From: Methylorubrum suomiense
GTDB lineage: Bacteria > Pseudomonadota > Alphaproteobacteria > Rhizobiales > Beijerinckiaceae
NCBI RefSeq assembly: GCF_022179765.1
Contig: NZ_BPRE01000007.1
Coordinates: forward strand, 124,001-188,000
DNA length: 64,000 nt
Reading direction: 5' to 3'
The translations under genes were made by a program, and so were the position numbers. Below are positions 37,750-46,850 of this stretch, piece by piece (position 1 is the stretch's first letter; the number at the start of each line of letters is the position of its first letter). A model generated the notes under the pieces. The model saw only the letters and a list, made by a program, of their open reading frames with translations. It made no database searches and had not been told where the DNA came from.

Positions 37750-39096
37750 TCAGCGCTCGCGCCACGCTTTCGCCAGCTGGTCGGTCAGCGGCTTCACCAG
37801 ATAGGACAATACCGAGCGCTCGCCGACCTGCGTGTAGGATTCCACCGGCATGCCGGGCACGAGCCGGAGACCGTTGAGAGCGTTCTTCTCGCCGTCGTCG
37901 ATGCGAATTCGGGCGGTGTAATAGCTCATCCCGGTCTTGGGATCCGTGGTCACATCGGCCGAGACGCGCATGACCTGTCCGTCGACCTCCGGTGTCGTGC
38001 GCATGTTGAACGCGGAGAAGCGCAAGGTCGCCTTCTGTCCGACACGGACATTGTCGATATCCTGGGGCTGCACCCTGACCTCGACGAGGAGCTGATCGGC
38101 GGTGGGGACGATCAGCATGGCCGGCTCGCTCGGCGTCACGAGGCCGCCGATCGTGTGCACGGTCAGCTGGTGGACGTAACCGTCCTGGGGTGCGCGCAGG
38201 TCGATGCGCTTGAGCTGGTCCTCCGCAGCGACACGCTTCTCGCGCAGTTCCGACCACTTGCCGCGGATATCGGCCAGATCCTTGCCGACCTCGGTGCGCA
38301 TCTCCTGGTCGATCTGGTAGATCTGCAACTCGGTCTCGGCGATCTTGCCGCGGGCCGAGGCCGTCGAAGCGATGAGCTGGCCGCGCTCGCCCTCGATCCG
38401 CGCGCCGTCGCGCTCCAGCGCCGTGACGCGCGACAGCGGCACGAGATTCTTGGAATAGAGCTCGCGCACGCCCTTCAGTTCCTGGCCGATCAGGACGATC
38501 TCACGGTCCTTGGCCGCCGCCTGATCGGTGAGGCCGAGAATTTCCTGGCGAAGCTGCTGAACGCGCTCGCGCAGCTGCGCCTTCTGGCCCTCGCGACCGG
38601 CGACACGGGAGACGAACAGCCGCGTTTCGCCGTCGATGAGGCGGGCGACTGTCGGGTCGGTGTTGAGCCGCGAGAGAAGTTCATCGGGGAAAGCGATGGT
38701 CTTGTGGCCGTCACGCTCGGCCTCGTCCCGGGCTTGGCGGGCGGCGAGTTCGTCCATGGCCTTCAGGACGATGTCGAGATTGGCTCGGGTCTGCGTCTCG
38801 TCGAGGCGGATCAGGACATCGCCCGCCGACACCTTCTGGCCCTCGCGCACGAGGAGCTGACCGACGACGCCCCCCGTCGGATGCTGGACCTTCTTCACAT
38901 CCGTCTCGACGACGAGCTGACCCGGTGCGATCACCGCGGCCGAGACATGGGTGAAGGTCGCCCAGCCGCCGATGCCGAAGACGAGGGCGACGCCGAGGCC
39001 GAGGGCGACCGCGAGATGGCGGCGGATCGAACCCAGAGCGGTCGGTCGCGGCAGAGCCGGATTGAGGCCGACCATCGGAGCGAGGCTCGAGGACAT
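37750..39096 (-). CDS. HlyD-family type I secretion periplasmic adaptor
   Basis: 448 residues. A short cytoplasmic tail and one transmembrane helix ([19 protein letters not shown]) are followed by [20 protein letters not shown] and [20 protein letters not shown] (first lipoyl half). A long coiled coil follows (about residues 130-310), then the second lipoyl half [20 protein letters not shown] and a beta-barrel ending [20 protein letters not shown]. This is the PrtE/HlyD adaptor class that bridges ABC exporter and TolC. Its ATG overlaps the stop of the exporter gene (TGATG). No TolC or substrate gene adjoins. Confidence 0.94.
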   Translation of the reverse strand: MSSSLAPMVGLNPALPRPTALGSIRRHLAVALGLGVALVFGIGGWATFTHVSAAVIAPGQLVVETDVKKVQHPTGGVVGQLLVREGQKVSAGDVLIRLDETQTRANLDIVLKAMDELAARQARDEAERDGHKTIAFPDELLSRLNTDPTVARLIDGETRLFVSRVAGREGQKAQLRERVQQLRQEILGLTDQAAAKDREIVLIGQELKGVRELYSKNLVPLSRVTALERDGARIEGERGQLIASTASARGKIAETELQIYQIDQEMRTEVGKDLADIRGKWSELREKRVAAEDQLKRIDLRAPQDGYVHQLTVHTIGGLVTPSEPAMLIVPTADQLLVEVRVQPQDIDNVRVGQKATLRFSAFNMRTTPEVDGQVMRVSADVTTDPKTGMSYYTARIRIDDGEKNALNGLRLVPGMPVESYTQVGERSVLSYLVKPLTDQLAKAWRER

Positions 39097-40943
39097 CAGG
39101 CGCTCTCCTGCATGCCGGGAATGTTGCCTTTGGCGACCTGCTGCGCGGCGACCGGTGCCGCCACCGGCGCGGGCGCCGGACGCAACACGCGCTTCAGCAC
39201 CTCGTCCTTCGGCCCGAAGGCCTGGGCGCGCCCATCGGCCAGCATCAGGATCAGATCGACGGCCGCCAAGGCGCTGGGACGGTGGGCGACGACGATGCAG
39301 ATGCCGCCGCGCTGACGGACGCTGAGAATCGCCTGGGTCAGTGCGTTCTCGCCCTCGCTGTCGAGGTTGGCGTTGGGCTCGTCGAGCACCACGAGGAACG
39401 GGTCGCGGTAGAGGGCGCGCGCCAGTCCGATGCGTTGGCGCTGGCCGGCAGAGAGGCCGGCTCCGCCCTCGCCGATGCGGCTGTCGTAGCCCTCGGGCAG
39501 GCGCAGGATCAGGTCATGGACGCCGGAGGCGCGGGCCGCGGCGATGACGAGTTCGGACGGCGCGTTCGGCTCGAACCGCGCGATATTCTCGGCAACGGTT
39601 CCGGCAAACAGCTCCACCTCCTGCGGGAGGAAGCCGACATGGACGCCGAGGTCGGTGCTCGACCACTGATCGAGCGCCGCGCCGTCGAGGCGCACCTTGC
39701 CGCGGATCGGCGGCCACACGCCGACGATCGCCCGCACCAGGGAGGACTTGCCGGAGGCCGACGGGCCGATCACGCCAACGCCCTGGCCGGCTTCCAGCGT
39801 GAAGCTGACATCCTGAACGACGACGCGCGGAGTGCCGGGCGGAGCGACGCTGACACCCTCCACCGCCATGGTCTGGGTCGGAGCCGGCAGAGTATGCGGC
39901 TGCTCGGTCGCGGGCAGCTTGGCGAAGAGATCGGTGAGACGGCGCCAGCTCTGACGGGCGGCAACGAACCCCTTCCAATTGCCGATGGCGAGTTCCGCCG
40001 GCGCAAGGGAGCGGGAGACGAGGATCGAGCCGGCGATGATGATGCCGGCGGTGGCCTCGGCATGAATGACGAGCCAAGCGCCGAGCGCCAGCACGCCCGA
40101 TTGCAGGGCCATGCGGAACACCTTGGAGCCGGCACCGTATCCGCCGCCGACATCCGCCACGGTCTGGTTGGCGGAAAGGTATTCGCGGTTGGCGAGGGCC
40201 CAGCGGGCAGCCAGGCGCTGCTGCATGCCCATCGCGGCCAAGACCTCGGCGTTGCGACGGCTCGAATCGGCGAGCCCGTTGCGGCGGAGGCCGTGTCCCG
40301 TAGCGGCCTGGGTCGGGGCCTTGGTTGCCCGGTCGGTCAGGAACGTGAGGCCCGCCAGGATCAGCGAGCCGGCAATCGCCGCGATGCCGATATAGGGATG
40401 GAACAGAAAGCAGATGCCGATATAGATCGGCATCCACGGCAGGTCGAAGAACGCCGACGGGCCGGTTCCCGATAGAAAACTCCGTATCTGATCGAGATCG
40501 CGCAGGGGAAGCAGACCGTCGCCGGGTATCGCACCCTTCAGCGGTGCGCGGACGATGATGTCGAAGACCCTCGCGCTCAGCGATTCATCGAGCGCAGCGC
40601 CGATCCGCGCGAGGATGCGCGAGCGGATCGCCTCAAGCACGCCCTGAAAGCCGTACAGTACGAGGGCGAGTACGCTGAGGCCGATCAGCGTCGGCACGCT
40701 GCGGCTCGGGATCACGCGGTCATAGACCTCCAGCATGTAGAACGAGCCGGTGAGGTACAGGATATTGACGAGGCCGCTCATCACGGCGACGCCGATGAAC
40801 GCCGCCTTGCACTGCCTCAATGCGGCAGCGATCTCGTTGTGGTCGCGCCCTCGATTCACCGCTCTGGCCCCCCGTCCTCCGGCGTACGCCCCACCACCGT
40901 CGTGGCATGCGCCGCCCAAATGCTTCGGACGTCCAGCCTTCAT
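39096..40943 (-). CDS. Type I secretion system permease/ATPase (PrtD/HlyB-like)
   Basis: About 615 residues from ATG 40943. An N-terminal six-helix ABC exporter domain (LYLTGSFYMLEVYDRVIPSR, LIGLSVLALVLYGFQGVLEA) is followed by the nucleotide-binding domain: Walker A GPSASGKSS, signature LSAGQRQRIGLARAL, Walker B LVVLDEPNANLD and the H-loop AHRPSAL. It lacks the C39 peptidase domain, as in PrtD-type exporters of RTX/adhesin-like proteins with C-terminal signals. It pairs with the HlyD-like gene. The substrate is not encoded nearby in this window. Confidence 0.94.
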   Translation of the reverse strand: MKAGRPKHLGGACHDGGGAYAGGRGARAVNRGRDHNEIAAALRQCKAAFIGVAVMSGLVNILYLTGSFYMLEVYDRVIPSRSVPTLIGLSVLALVLYGFQGVLEAIRSRILARIGAALDESLSARVFDIIVRAPLKGAIPGDGLLPLRDLDQIRSFLSGTGPSAFFDLPWMPIYIGICFLFHPYIGIAAIAGSLILAGLTFLTDRATKAPTQAATGHGLRRNGLADSSRRNAEVLAAMGMQQRLAARWALANREYLSANQTVADVGGGYGAGSKVFRMALQSGVLALGAWLVIHAEATAGIIIAGSILVSRSLAPAELAIGNWKGFVAARQSWRRLTDLFAKLPATEQPHTLPAPTQTMAVEGVSVAPPGTPRVVVQDVSFTLEAGQGVGVIGPSASGKSSLVRAIVGVWPPIRGKVRLDGAALDQWSSTDLGVHVGFLPQEVELFAGTVAENIARFEPNAPSELVIAAARASGVHDLILRLPEGYDSRIGEGGAGLSAGQRQRIGLARALYRDPFLVVLDEPNANLDSEGENALTQAILSVRQRGGICIVVAHRPSALAAVDLILMLADGRAQAFGPKDEVLKRVLRPAPAPVAAPVAAQQVAKGNIPGMQESA

Positions 40944-41336
40944 ATTCGTAAATGCGTCCAAATTTAAGCGATGGCTCTGCGTATCGCGCCGATGAGCAAT
41001 GTTGCCGCGATCAAGGCTTGCGCACACCGGCACAATTCTTATTGTATATAGAAATATCCAGCTGATTTGGCGGAGTTCTATAATTTCATATAGTGTAAGG
41101 GTCTTAGTTTATCTCATATGTCAATGAACGTCCACGACTATGCAATAATCTGGTGATAACATCTATTGGAAAAAATATACTTATTTGTAACAAAAACAAA
41201 GATCTATGTATTCGGATAGTGCGATCCAGCTGTCCACCGATTTTATGCTCTATAGGAAGCCATTGAACAGATCCGGGTGATGTGACACGTGGCCACTTAA
41301 CACGGAAAGTTGTCTGCCTTCGCGGCTTGGGTGTGA
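40944..41336. promoter_or_regulatory. AT-rich gene-free region upstream of the type I secretion genes
   Basis: Roughly 41030-41270 is strikingly AT-rich against the GC-rich surroundings, with runs such as GGAAAAAATATACTTATTTG, a TATAAT box at about 41090 inside the inverted repeat CTATA-N6-TATAG, and scattered stops in all frames. No gene is visible. It probably holds the secretion-operon promoter; such AT-rich promoters are often silenced by Ros/MucR or H-NS-like proteins, which is inference here. Confidence 0.6.
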
Positions 41337-41374
41337 TGAAAAATGCCGCCGGCCCGAGGAGACGGGCCGGCGGC
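41337..41374 (-). terminator. Rho-independent terminator of the puf operon
   Basis: A perfect 12-bp stem GCCGCCGGCCCG/CGGGCCGGCGGC with a 6-base loop, followed on the minus strand by ATTTTTC. It lies 38 bases beyond the pufC stop. Confidence 0.92.
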
Positions 41375-41411
41375 GCAATGAACGAGTGCCTGGTTCAATT
41401 CGCCGAATTGC

Positions 41412-42527
41412 CTATTGCGGCGGATTCGGAGACGGCTCCTTTGTCGGCTCCTGGGCGGGAGCCTTGCCGGGTTCCTGGGTCGCCGCCGCATCGGCCGTCA
41501 CCTGCGTGAGCTCCGGGTAGGTCTCGACCACGTGGGCACCCGCAAGGGGCTTGCTCTGGCCGTTATGACAGGTGGCACAGTTGAGCTTCGGCGCGTCGCC
41601 GGTGGGTCCGAGGCGGTTGGCCGGGAAGGTGGAGGTCAGCGGCTCGATGTAGTTGCCGTTGAGGTCTCGCACCATCCGGATCGCGTGCCAGGCCAGAGTG
41701 CGCTGCGGCGTGCTCTGCGACCAGTTCGAGATCGCCCGGGTGTTGTGGCAATAGGTGCAATTCACCCCGAGCGCCGACGACATGTGGATCATCAGGCCGT
41801 AGGTCTTCTCCGCGGCCTGGATCGGCTTGCCCTTGCTTTCGGGCAAAGCGGTCGTGGCGTTCACGCGGATCAGGTTCTCGTCGACGTCCTTCTTGCCGAA
41901 GAACTCGCTCAGGGTGTCGTAGGGGAGCGAGGCGAGGCCGACCGAAGGTGACGCCATGTTCTGGCCGTTGTTGCGCGGCGTGAACGCGGTCTTGTAGTTC
42001 GGACCCGGGTTCTCGAACCAGATGTTCTTCGGCACCGGCTGTCCGCGGTGGCAGGTGTAGCAGTTCACGCCCGCCTCGCCGACATGCTTCTCCTTCCAGC
42101 TGGTGTTGATGTGCTGCACCATCTGGATCATGCGCCGGGCGACCTTCTTCTGATAGAGGCTGTCGTCGGCCATGTTCTCCGTGTTGTGGCAGTAGGTGCA
42201 GCCCTGCTCGGGCGCGACCCACTCGGTCATCGAGGTCATCAACCGGTTGAATTCCTCGACGCTGACGTCCTTGAGCACCTGGACGTTCTCGTAGGTCGTC
42301 CCGGCCTTCTCGCTGCCCTGCTCCACCGGTTCGGCCGGATCCGGGGCGACGTTGGCGGCCTTGAGCGCGGCCGCCCCCGCCTTGGTCTGGATCTGATCCA
42401 TGCCGGTGCCGCGGAAGCCGTGCTGCTGGGCCAGGATCGGCGGTCGGGTCCAGCCGGCGGTGCCGAACTGGGCGATGGTGAGGAACGCGGCGACCACCGC
42501 CGCCGCGACGAGGAGCAGGGTCTTCAT
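41412..42527 (-). CDS. pufC: Photosynthetic reaction centre tetrahaem cytochrome c subunit
   Basis: 371 residues. It has an N-terminal hydrophobic segment ([18 protein letters not shown]) and four CxxCH haem sites at residues 110-114 (CTYCH), 156-160 (CYTCH), 257-261 (CTYCH) and 317-321 (CATCH). The first three have axial Met candidates in the preceding helices (for example [14 protein letters not shown]). It reduces the photo-oxidised special pair on the periplasmic side. No lipobox Cys is visible, so it is probably anchored by an uncleaved helix. A Pro/Glu-rich tail ends the protein. It overlaps pufM by 4 bases and is last in the puf operon. Confidence 0.97.
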   Translation of the reverse strand: MKTLLLVAAAVVAAFLTIAQFGTAGWTRPPILAQQHGFRGTGMDQIQTKAGAAALKAANVAPDPAEPVEQGSEKAGTTYENVQVLKDVSVEEFNRLMTSMTEWVAPEQGCTYCHNTENMADDSLYQKKVARRMIQMVQHINTSWKEKHVGEAGVNCYTCHRGQPVPKNIWFENPGPNYKTAFTPRNNGQNMASPSVGLASLPYDTLSEFFGKKDVDENLIRVNATTALPESKGKPIQAAEKTYGLMIHMSSALGVNCTYCHNTRAISNWSQSTPQRTLAWHAIRMVRDLNGNYIEPLTSTFPANRLGPTGDAPKLNCATCHNGQSKPLAGAHVVETYPELTQVTADAAATQEPGKAPAQEPTKEPSPNPPQ

Positions 42528-43501
42528 GGCGTCCCTCCCGGCGTGCTCAGCGGATCGGTGATCGGCCCGTAGACCTGCGGGTAGGCCGGTGCGACGCCGT
42601 GCTTGACCGCCCAGAGGTACCAATTGTCGACCACCGTGCCGGTGAGCAGGATGCCGATCCCGCCGGTGATCGTCGTCAGCACTGCGAACCACCACGCCCA
42701 GCGGTGGATCGATTCCATCGTGGCGTTGAAGCCCATGGTCCAGCGCCAGAACAGCGCAGCGCGCTCGGTGGCCGTGCCGCGGTCGACGATCTGGTCGATC
42801 TCACGCTCCGCGCCGTAGCGGCTCGTCGCGAGGATCGTCCCGCCATGCATGGCGAAGAGCAGCGTCGATCCGTACAGGAACGCGATCGAGAGCATGTGGA
42901 ACGGGTTGTAGAACAGATTGCCGTAACGGAGCGAGAACGCAGCGGTCCAATCGAGATGCGGGAAGATGCCGAAGGGCACCGCCTCGCTCCACGAGCCCAT
43001 CATCAGCGGGCGGATGAAACCGAGCACGAGATAGAGCCAGATCGCTGCGGCGAAGGCCCAGGCGGTGTGCGAGCCGAGTCCCAGCGCCTTCGCGCGGCGG
43101 TACATGCGCACCCACCACAGCAGGATCGAGGCGGTGAGGAAGAAGCCGGCGATCAGCCACCATCCCCCTTCGTTCAGCGGCGGAAGTACCTTGAGCCCGT
43201 GCTTAGGCAGCGGCGGTTCCAGCGCCAGCCAGGGTAGCTGACGCACGAACTGGATCGGGTCCCAGTTCACGGAGGCCAGCATGTTGAGGCCGATGATCTC
43301 GAAGGCGATGAGCCCGCAGGTCAGCGACAGCGCCCCGAGATAGCCACCGTAGATCGGCCCGACCTGCGAATTGCCGATGAGGCCGAACAGGTAGCTGTTG
43401 AACGGTCGGCCGACGCGGTTGTCGACGGCCACCGGGATGCCGTGTTCCGGCTCGCGCGGGCGCACCTGAACCGCGGTGAAGATGTTCTGATAGTAGGCCA
43501 C
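42524..43501 (-). CDS. pufM: Photosynthetic reaction centre M subunit
   Basis: 325 residues with five transmembrane helices. Special-pair and accessory bacteriochlorophyll ligands lie in [18 protein letters not shown] and [10 protein letters not shown]; non-haem iron and quinone-site residues lie around FRWTMGFN-like [18 protein letters not shown]. The N-terminus [12 protein letters not shown] is typical. It forms the core heterodimer with PufL in the photosynthetic membrane. It lies 108 bases after pufL with a strong hairpin between, and overlaps pufC. Confidence 0.98.
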   Translation of the reverse strand: MAYYQNIFTAVQVRPREPEHGIPVAVDNRVGRPFNSYLFGLIGNSQVGPIYGGYLGALSLTCGLIAFEIIGLNMLASVNWDPIQFVRQLPWLALEPPLPKHGLKVLPPLNEGGWWLIAGFFLTASILLWWVRMYRRAKALGLGSHTAWAFAAAIWLYLVLGFIRPLMMGSWSEAVPFGIFPHLDWTAAFSLRYGNLFYNPFHMLSIAFLYGSTLLFAMHGGTILATSRYGAEREIDQIVDRGTATERAALFWRWTMGFNATMESIHRWAWWFAVLTTITGGIGILLTGTVVDNWYLWAVKHGVAPAYPQVYGPITDPLSTPGGTP

Positions 43502-43576
43502 GGGTTCTCCCTCCCTGGACCTACGGTCGCCCGAGGTGACCCTCGTGCCCGTCGATCGATCGTTCCACGGATGAAG

Positions 43577-43598
43577 CGGCCGGCGCGGACGCCGGCCG
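43577..43598. other. Intercistronic hairpin between pufL and pufM
   Basis: A perfect 9-bp stem CGGCCGGCG/CGCCGGCCG around CGGA in the puf transcript. No T run follows, so it is more likely an mRNA processing or stability element than a terminator. Confidence 0.65.
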
Positions 43599-43609
43599 AC
43601 GAGGTCGGT

Positions 43610-44434
43610 TCAGCGCCAGATCGGCAGGTTGAGCCACCAGCCCCACCATTCGGGCCATCCTTGCGTCCAGAACGGGCCGCTGATGACGATGCAGACCGCG
43701 CTCCAGAAGCCCGCCGAGAGGGCCAGGAACAGGCCGAGCCGGTGGATGCCGAGGGTGCCGATCGAGTAGCCGATCGTGTCGCGGAAATAGGTGTCCTCGT
43801 GTTCCGGCGTCTTGACGGTCTCGCCCTTGGGCGGATTGGTCGAGGACAGGATCAGCGAGCCGTGGAGCGCCAGCGCGAAGGTCGTGGTGAAGAAGAACGT
43901 CACCGCGAGCATGTGCGCCGGGTTATAGTGGAAGTGCAGGTACTGGTATCCGGTGTTCGACACCCAATCGAGGTGACTGAGGATGCCGTAGGGGAAGCCG
44001 TAGCCCCAGGCACCCATCAGGAACGGACGGATCACCACGAGCGTCACGTAGGCGAAGATCGCCACCGAGAAGGCAAACGGCACGTGGTAGCCGATGCCGA
44101 GCTTGCGGCAGATCTCGACCTCGCGCAGGGCCCAGGACGAGAACGACCCGACCGCGCAGAAGGTGATGATCTGCCACAGGCCCCCCTCCTTCAGGGGCGC
44201 CAGCGCCAATCCGTATTTCAGGTCCGGCGGGGCGATGTTGATCTGCCAGATGTTCCAGGTCGGGCCGATGGCGGCGCCGTAGATGACCAGCGCGGTGCCG
44301 AGCACCGTGAAGAACATCCCCGTGACGCCGAAGAAGCCGACGTAGAACGGGCCCAGCCAGAAATCGAAAAGGTCGCCGCCGAGCAAGGTGCCGCCGCGGA
44401 CCCGGTATTTGCGCTCGAAACTCAGCATCGCCAT
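43610..44434 (-). CDS. pufL: Photosynthetic reaction centre L subunit
   Basis: 274 residues, five transmembrane helices. It starts [20 protein letters not shown]. Ligands appear in [17 protein letters not shown] and LALHGSLIL, and the iron/QB region in [19 protein letters not shown]. It ends with WWLNLPIW. It pairs with PufM; together they bind four bacteriochlorophylls, two bacteriophaeophytins, two quinones and iron. It follows pufA across a 75-base gap containing a hairpin. Confidence 0.98.
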   Translation of the reverse strand: MAMLSFERKYRVRGGTLLGGDLFDFWLGPFYVGFFGVTGMFFTVLGTALVIYGAAIGPTWNIWQINIAPPDLKYGLALAPLKEGGLWQIITFCAVGSFSSWALREVEICRKLGIGYHVPFAFSVAIFAYVTLVVIRPFLMGAWGYGFPYGILSHLDWVSNTGYQYLHFHYNPAHMLAVTFFFTTTFALALHGSLILSSTNPPKGETVKTPEHEDTYFRDTIGYSIGTLGIHRLGLFLALSAGFWSAVCIVISGPFWTQGWPEWWGWWLNLPIWR

Positions 44435-44468
44435 GGGGCGGTTCCTCCCGGGTGGTCGGAGAGGGAAT

Positions 44469-44497
44469 GCCGCGGGCAGGCGAGGCCCGTCCGCGGC
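44469..44497. other. Intercistronic hairpin between pufA and pufL
   Basis: GCCGCGG and CCGCGGC arms (7 bp) enclose a 15-base loop. In purple bacteria a hairpin at this place protects the pufBA mRNA from 3' decay and keeps antenna made in excess over reaction centre; the same role is inferred here. Confidence 0.6.
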
Positions 44498-44509
44498 GGA
44501 GGTGTCGTG

Positions 44510-44698
44510 TCAGCCCGGCATGGTCGGGAGGACGAGACTGTGGGCGGCGGCCGCCTTGGCGTCCTTCGGGCCTTCCAGCCAGTTGAACCGGTCGGTGCTG
44601 AGCAGGATGAAGTGGATCAGCAGCGCCAGGATGAACAGGAAGGTGAAGAGCGCCACCAGCGTGCGGCGCGGATCGAACAGAAGCCAAACCTTGTGCAT
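44510..44698 (-). CDS. pufA: Light-harvesting 1 alpha polypeptide
   Basis: 62 residues. A cytoplasmic N-terminus [18 protein letters not shown] is followed by one transmembrane helix with the bacteriochlorophyll-ligating His in [10 protein letters not shown], then the periplasmic RFNWLEGP. The W-x-x-FDPRR start and H-x-x-LLS-x-x-x-F-x-W spacing are classic LH1 alpha. It is 10 bases downstream of pufB. Confidence 0.96.
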   Translation of the reverse strand: MHKVWLLFDPRRTLVALFTFLFILALLIHFILLSTDRFNWLEGPKDAKAAAAHSLVLPTMPG

Positions 44699-44708
44699 GC
44701 GAGCCTCC

Positions 44709-44942
44709 TCAGACGATCATCGAGACGAAGCCGTGCGCGGCCTGCGTCACGCCGTCGAGCATGGCGTAGCCCTTCGGCCCGGGAAGCCAGGGGCGCCACA
44801 GCCAGACGAGGATGTGGGCGACCACGGCGATCGCCGTGAAGATGATGAAGCTCGTCAGGAAGATCGCGTGGAACTCCTTGGCTTCCGGTTCCGTCAGCCC
44901 CGACAGGCTGCTCGGTCTTTCGGTGGTCACTCCGTTGGCCAT
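44709..44942 (-). CDS. pufB: Light-harvesting 1 beta polypeptide
   Basis: 77 residues from ATG 44942. The N-terminal cytoplasmic part [16 protein letters not shown] and the single helix with [16 protein letters not shown] carry the two conserved His residues, the second being the bacteriochlorophyll ligand. It continues with an unusually long C-terminal tail after PWLPGPKGY (about 20 residues). Its frame is the same as that of bchZ, with no stop between them. Confidence 0.94.
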   Translation of the reverse strand: MANGVTTERPSSLSGLTEPEAKEFHAIFLTSFIIFTAIAVVAHILVWLWRPWLPGPKGYAMLDGVTQAAHGFVSMIV

Positions 44943-45082
44943 CGATTGAACCTCCGCTGGTTGGGCCGCGCCCTTGAGGGACGCAGCGGGTGACGCCGCA
45001 ACTCGATGACATCGCGGCGTAGGATCCCCCGTGACACCGCACGGAAGTGTGTTTCGCCCGTCGGATCGTCTGGCCGATGCGG

Positions 45083-45307
45083 CTAGCCCATGAAGGCGAA
45101 GGGGATCGCCGAGACCGCCATGGCCTTGGCTTCGCTGAAGACCGAGCGGCGGATCGCGGGCAGGCCGCGCCGCGGCTCCGCGTGACCCGGGAGTACCCGC
45201 TGCACCAGGGCGGCGGCGAGGAAGAACGGATAGGTCGCCGCCAGGATGATCCGGAACTGGATCGCCTCGCTGTGCTGGCGCGACGGAGCGGTCAGGGAGC
45301 GTTGCAT
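45083..45307 (-). CDS. pufQ: PufQ, bacteriochlorophyll-related assembly protein
   Basis: 74 residues from ATG 45307. One membrane helix ([20 protein letters not shown]) is followed by [20 protein letters not shown], the C-terminal pattern of PufQ proteins. Known PufQ is a small membrane protein that helps deliver bacteriochlorophyll precursors and form pigment complexes. Position between bchZ and pufB fits the conserved bchZ-pufQ-pufB order. Its frame differs from that of bchZ/pufB. Confidence 0.82.
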   Translation of the reverse strand: MQRSLTAPSRQHSEAIQFRIILAATYPFFLAAALVQRVLPGHAEPRRGLPAIRRSVFSEAKAMAVSAIPFAFMG

Positions 45308-45384
45308 GGACGGGCTCTCCGCGATGGGTCCGGGATTGGCTGGCGCCGGACGGTGAAAGGGGGATGCGAGGGGGGAAGCGGCGC

Positions 45385-46850
45385 TCACGCGGCGGCCCCA
45401 TCGTGAGGTCGGCCTGGGCCCGCTCGACATGGGCGGGCGCGACGTGGCTTGCCGCCGCCCGGCGGGCGGCCCGCTCGGCGGCGTCGCGCAGGCGCTTGGC
45501 GGCCGAGATACGCACCAGCACCGGCTGCGCCTCGACCAGGGCTTCGAGCTTTTCCCGCGCCGCACTGTCCCACGGCAATTCGCGATGGCTTCGCGCGGGT
45601 GTCGCCTCGACCGCATCCATGTCGCGGGCGAGCGGCAGGATGTGGAAGAGCATGTCGAACAGGGCGTTGCAGACTTCCTGAACGAGGTAGGTCGCGCCGG
45701 AATAGCCCATGAACGGCGTTCCGGTGTGCCGCCGGATGATCGCGCCGGGGAAGGAGGCCGGCACGTAGACCGCCCGCCCGCCCGCCTCGGCGAGATACAT
45801 CCGCTCGTTGAAGGAGCCGAACAGGACGAGCGGCGGGTTCGTGCGGATCGCCTCGCGCACGGCGGCGTTGTCCGGCTTCGTGCCGGCGCTTCGGCTGAAC
45901 GCGAAATGGCAGGGCAGCCCCATCTCGACTTCGAGGAAGTGCCGTACGCCGCGGGCGTAGGTCTCGGTGGCGACGATGCCGAAGCTCGCCGTCCCGAAGA
46001 AATCCTGCGTCACCGAGCGCCACAGGTCCCAGACCGGTTTGATCGTCGTGTGCCGCTCGCGCTCGATGAACGGTTCCGGGTCGAGGCCGAGGATCTCCCC
46101 CAGCGAGCGCAGGAACTTGGTCGTCGAGAGCACGCCGATCGGCGCCTGCAGGTAGGGCCGCTCCAAGCTCTCGCAGAGCATCCGGCCGAACTCGCGGTAG
46201 AGGCAGATATTGGCATCGGCATTCACGAGCTTCGGCACGTCGGCCAAATGCGAGCCGAGGGGGAAGGTCAGGTTCACCTCGGCGCCGATGCCCTCGACGA
46301 GGCGGCGGATCTCGGCGAGATCGGAGGCCATGTTGAAGGTGCCGTAGGCCGGGCCGAGGATGTTGACCCGCGGCTTCTCTCCGCGCTTTCGCTCGGGCCG
46401 GGCCGGAATGCCCTTCTTCGCGAAGCGCTTCGCGCCGTATTCCTGCCAGAGCCAGGACATCGCCCGGTCGGCCGCTTGCCACTGGTCCTCGTCGATGGTG
46501 CGCGGCAGGAAACGCTGGAGACCGGTGCCTTCCGGGGTGACGCCGCCGCCGATCATCTCGGCGATCGATCCGGTGACCACGACGCTCGGCTGGCCCGGAT
46601 CGAGCGTGGCATGCGCCCGCTTCATCGCGCCTTCCGTCCCGTGGCGGCCGAGTTCCTCTTCCGCGAGACCGGTGACGACGATGGGCAATTCGTGCGGTGG
46701 CAGCGCGTCGGTGTAGTGGAGCACCGAGGTGACGGGCAGATTCTCGCAGCCCACCGGGCCGTCGATGACGACCTGGAGCCCCTTGATCGCGGTGAAGACG
46801 TAGACGGCGCCCCAATATCCGCCGGCGCGGTCGTGATCGAGGACGAGCAT
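45385..46850 (-). CDS. bchZ: Chlorophyllide a reductase subunit Z, stop codon apparently lost
   Basis: The BchZ domain spans about 488 residues from ATG 46850 ([17 protein letters not shown]): GCENLP with a cluster-ligand Cys near residue 35, [35 protein letters not shown], and a C-terminal [17 protein letters not shown]. With BchX and BchY it reduces the C7-C8 bond of chlorophyllide a. No stop occurs in frame: the frame stays open to 44709, through pufQ and into pufB (713 codons). A TGA in another frame at 45385-45387 becomes the stop (ending GAAA) if one G is added to the four-G run at 45396-45399, giving the normal BchZ length. The coordinates assume that frameshift. The start overlaps the bchY stop. 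Confidence 0.85.

Noticed and set aside
41121..41159. Tiny frame ATG-TCA-ATG... of 12 codons in the AT-rich island
   Set aside because: Too short and without ribosome site; likely chance in AT-rich DNA.
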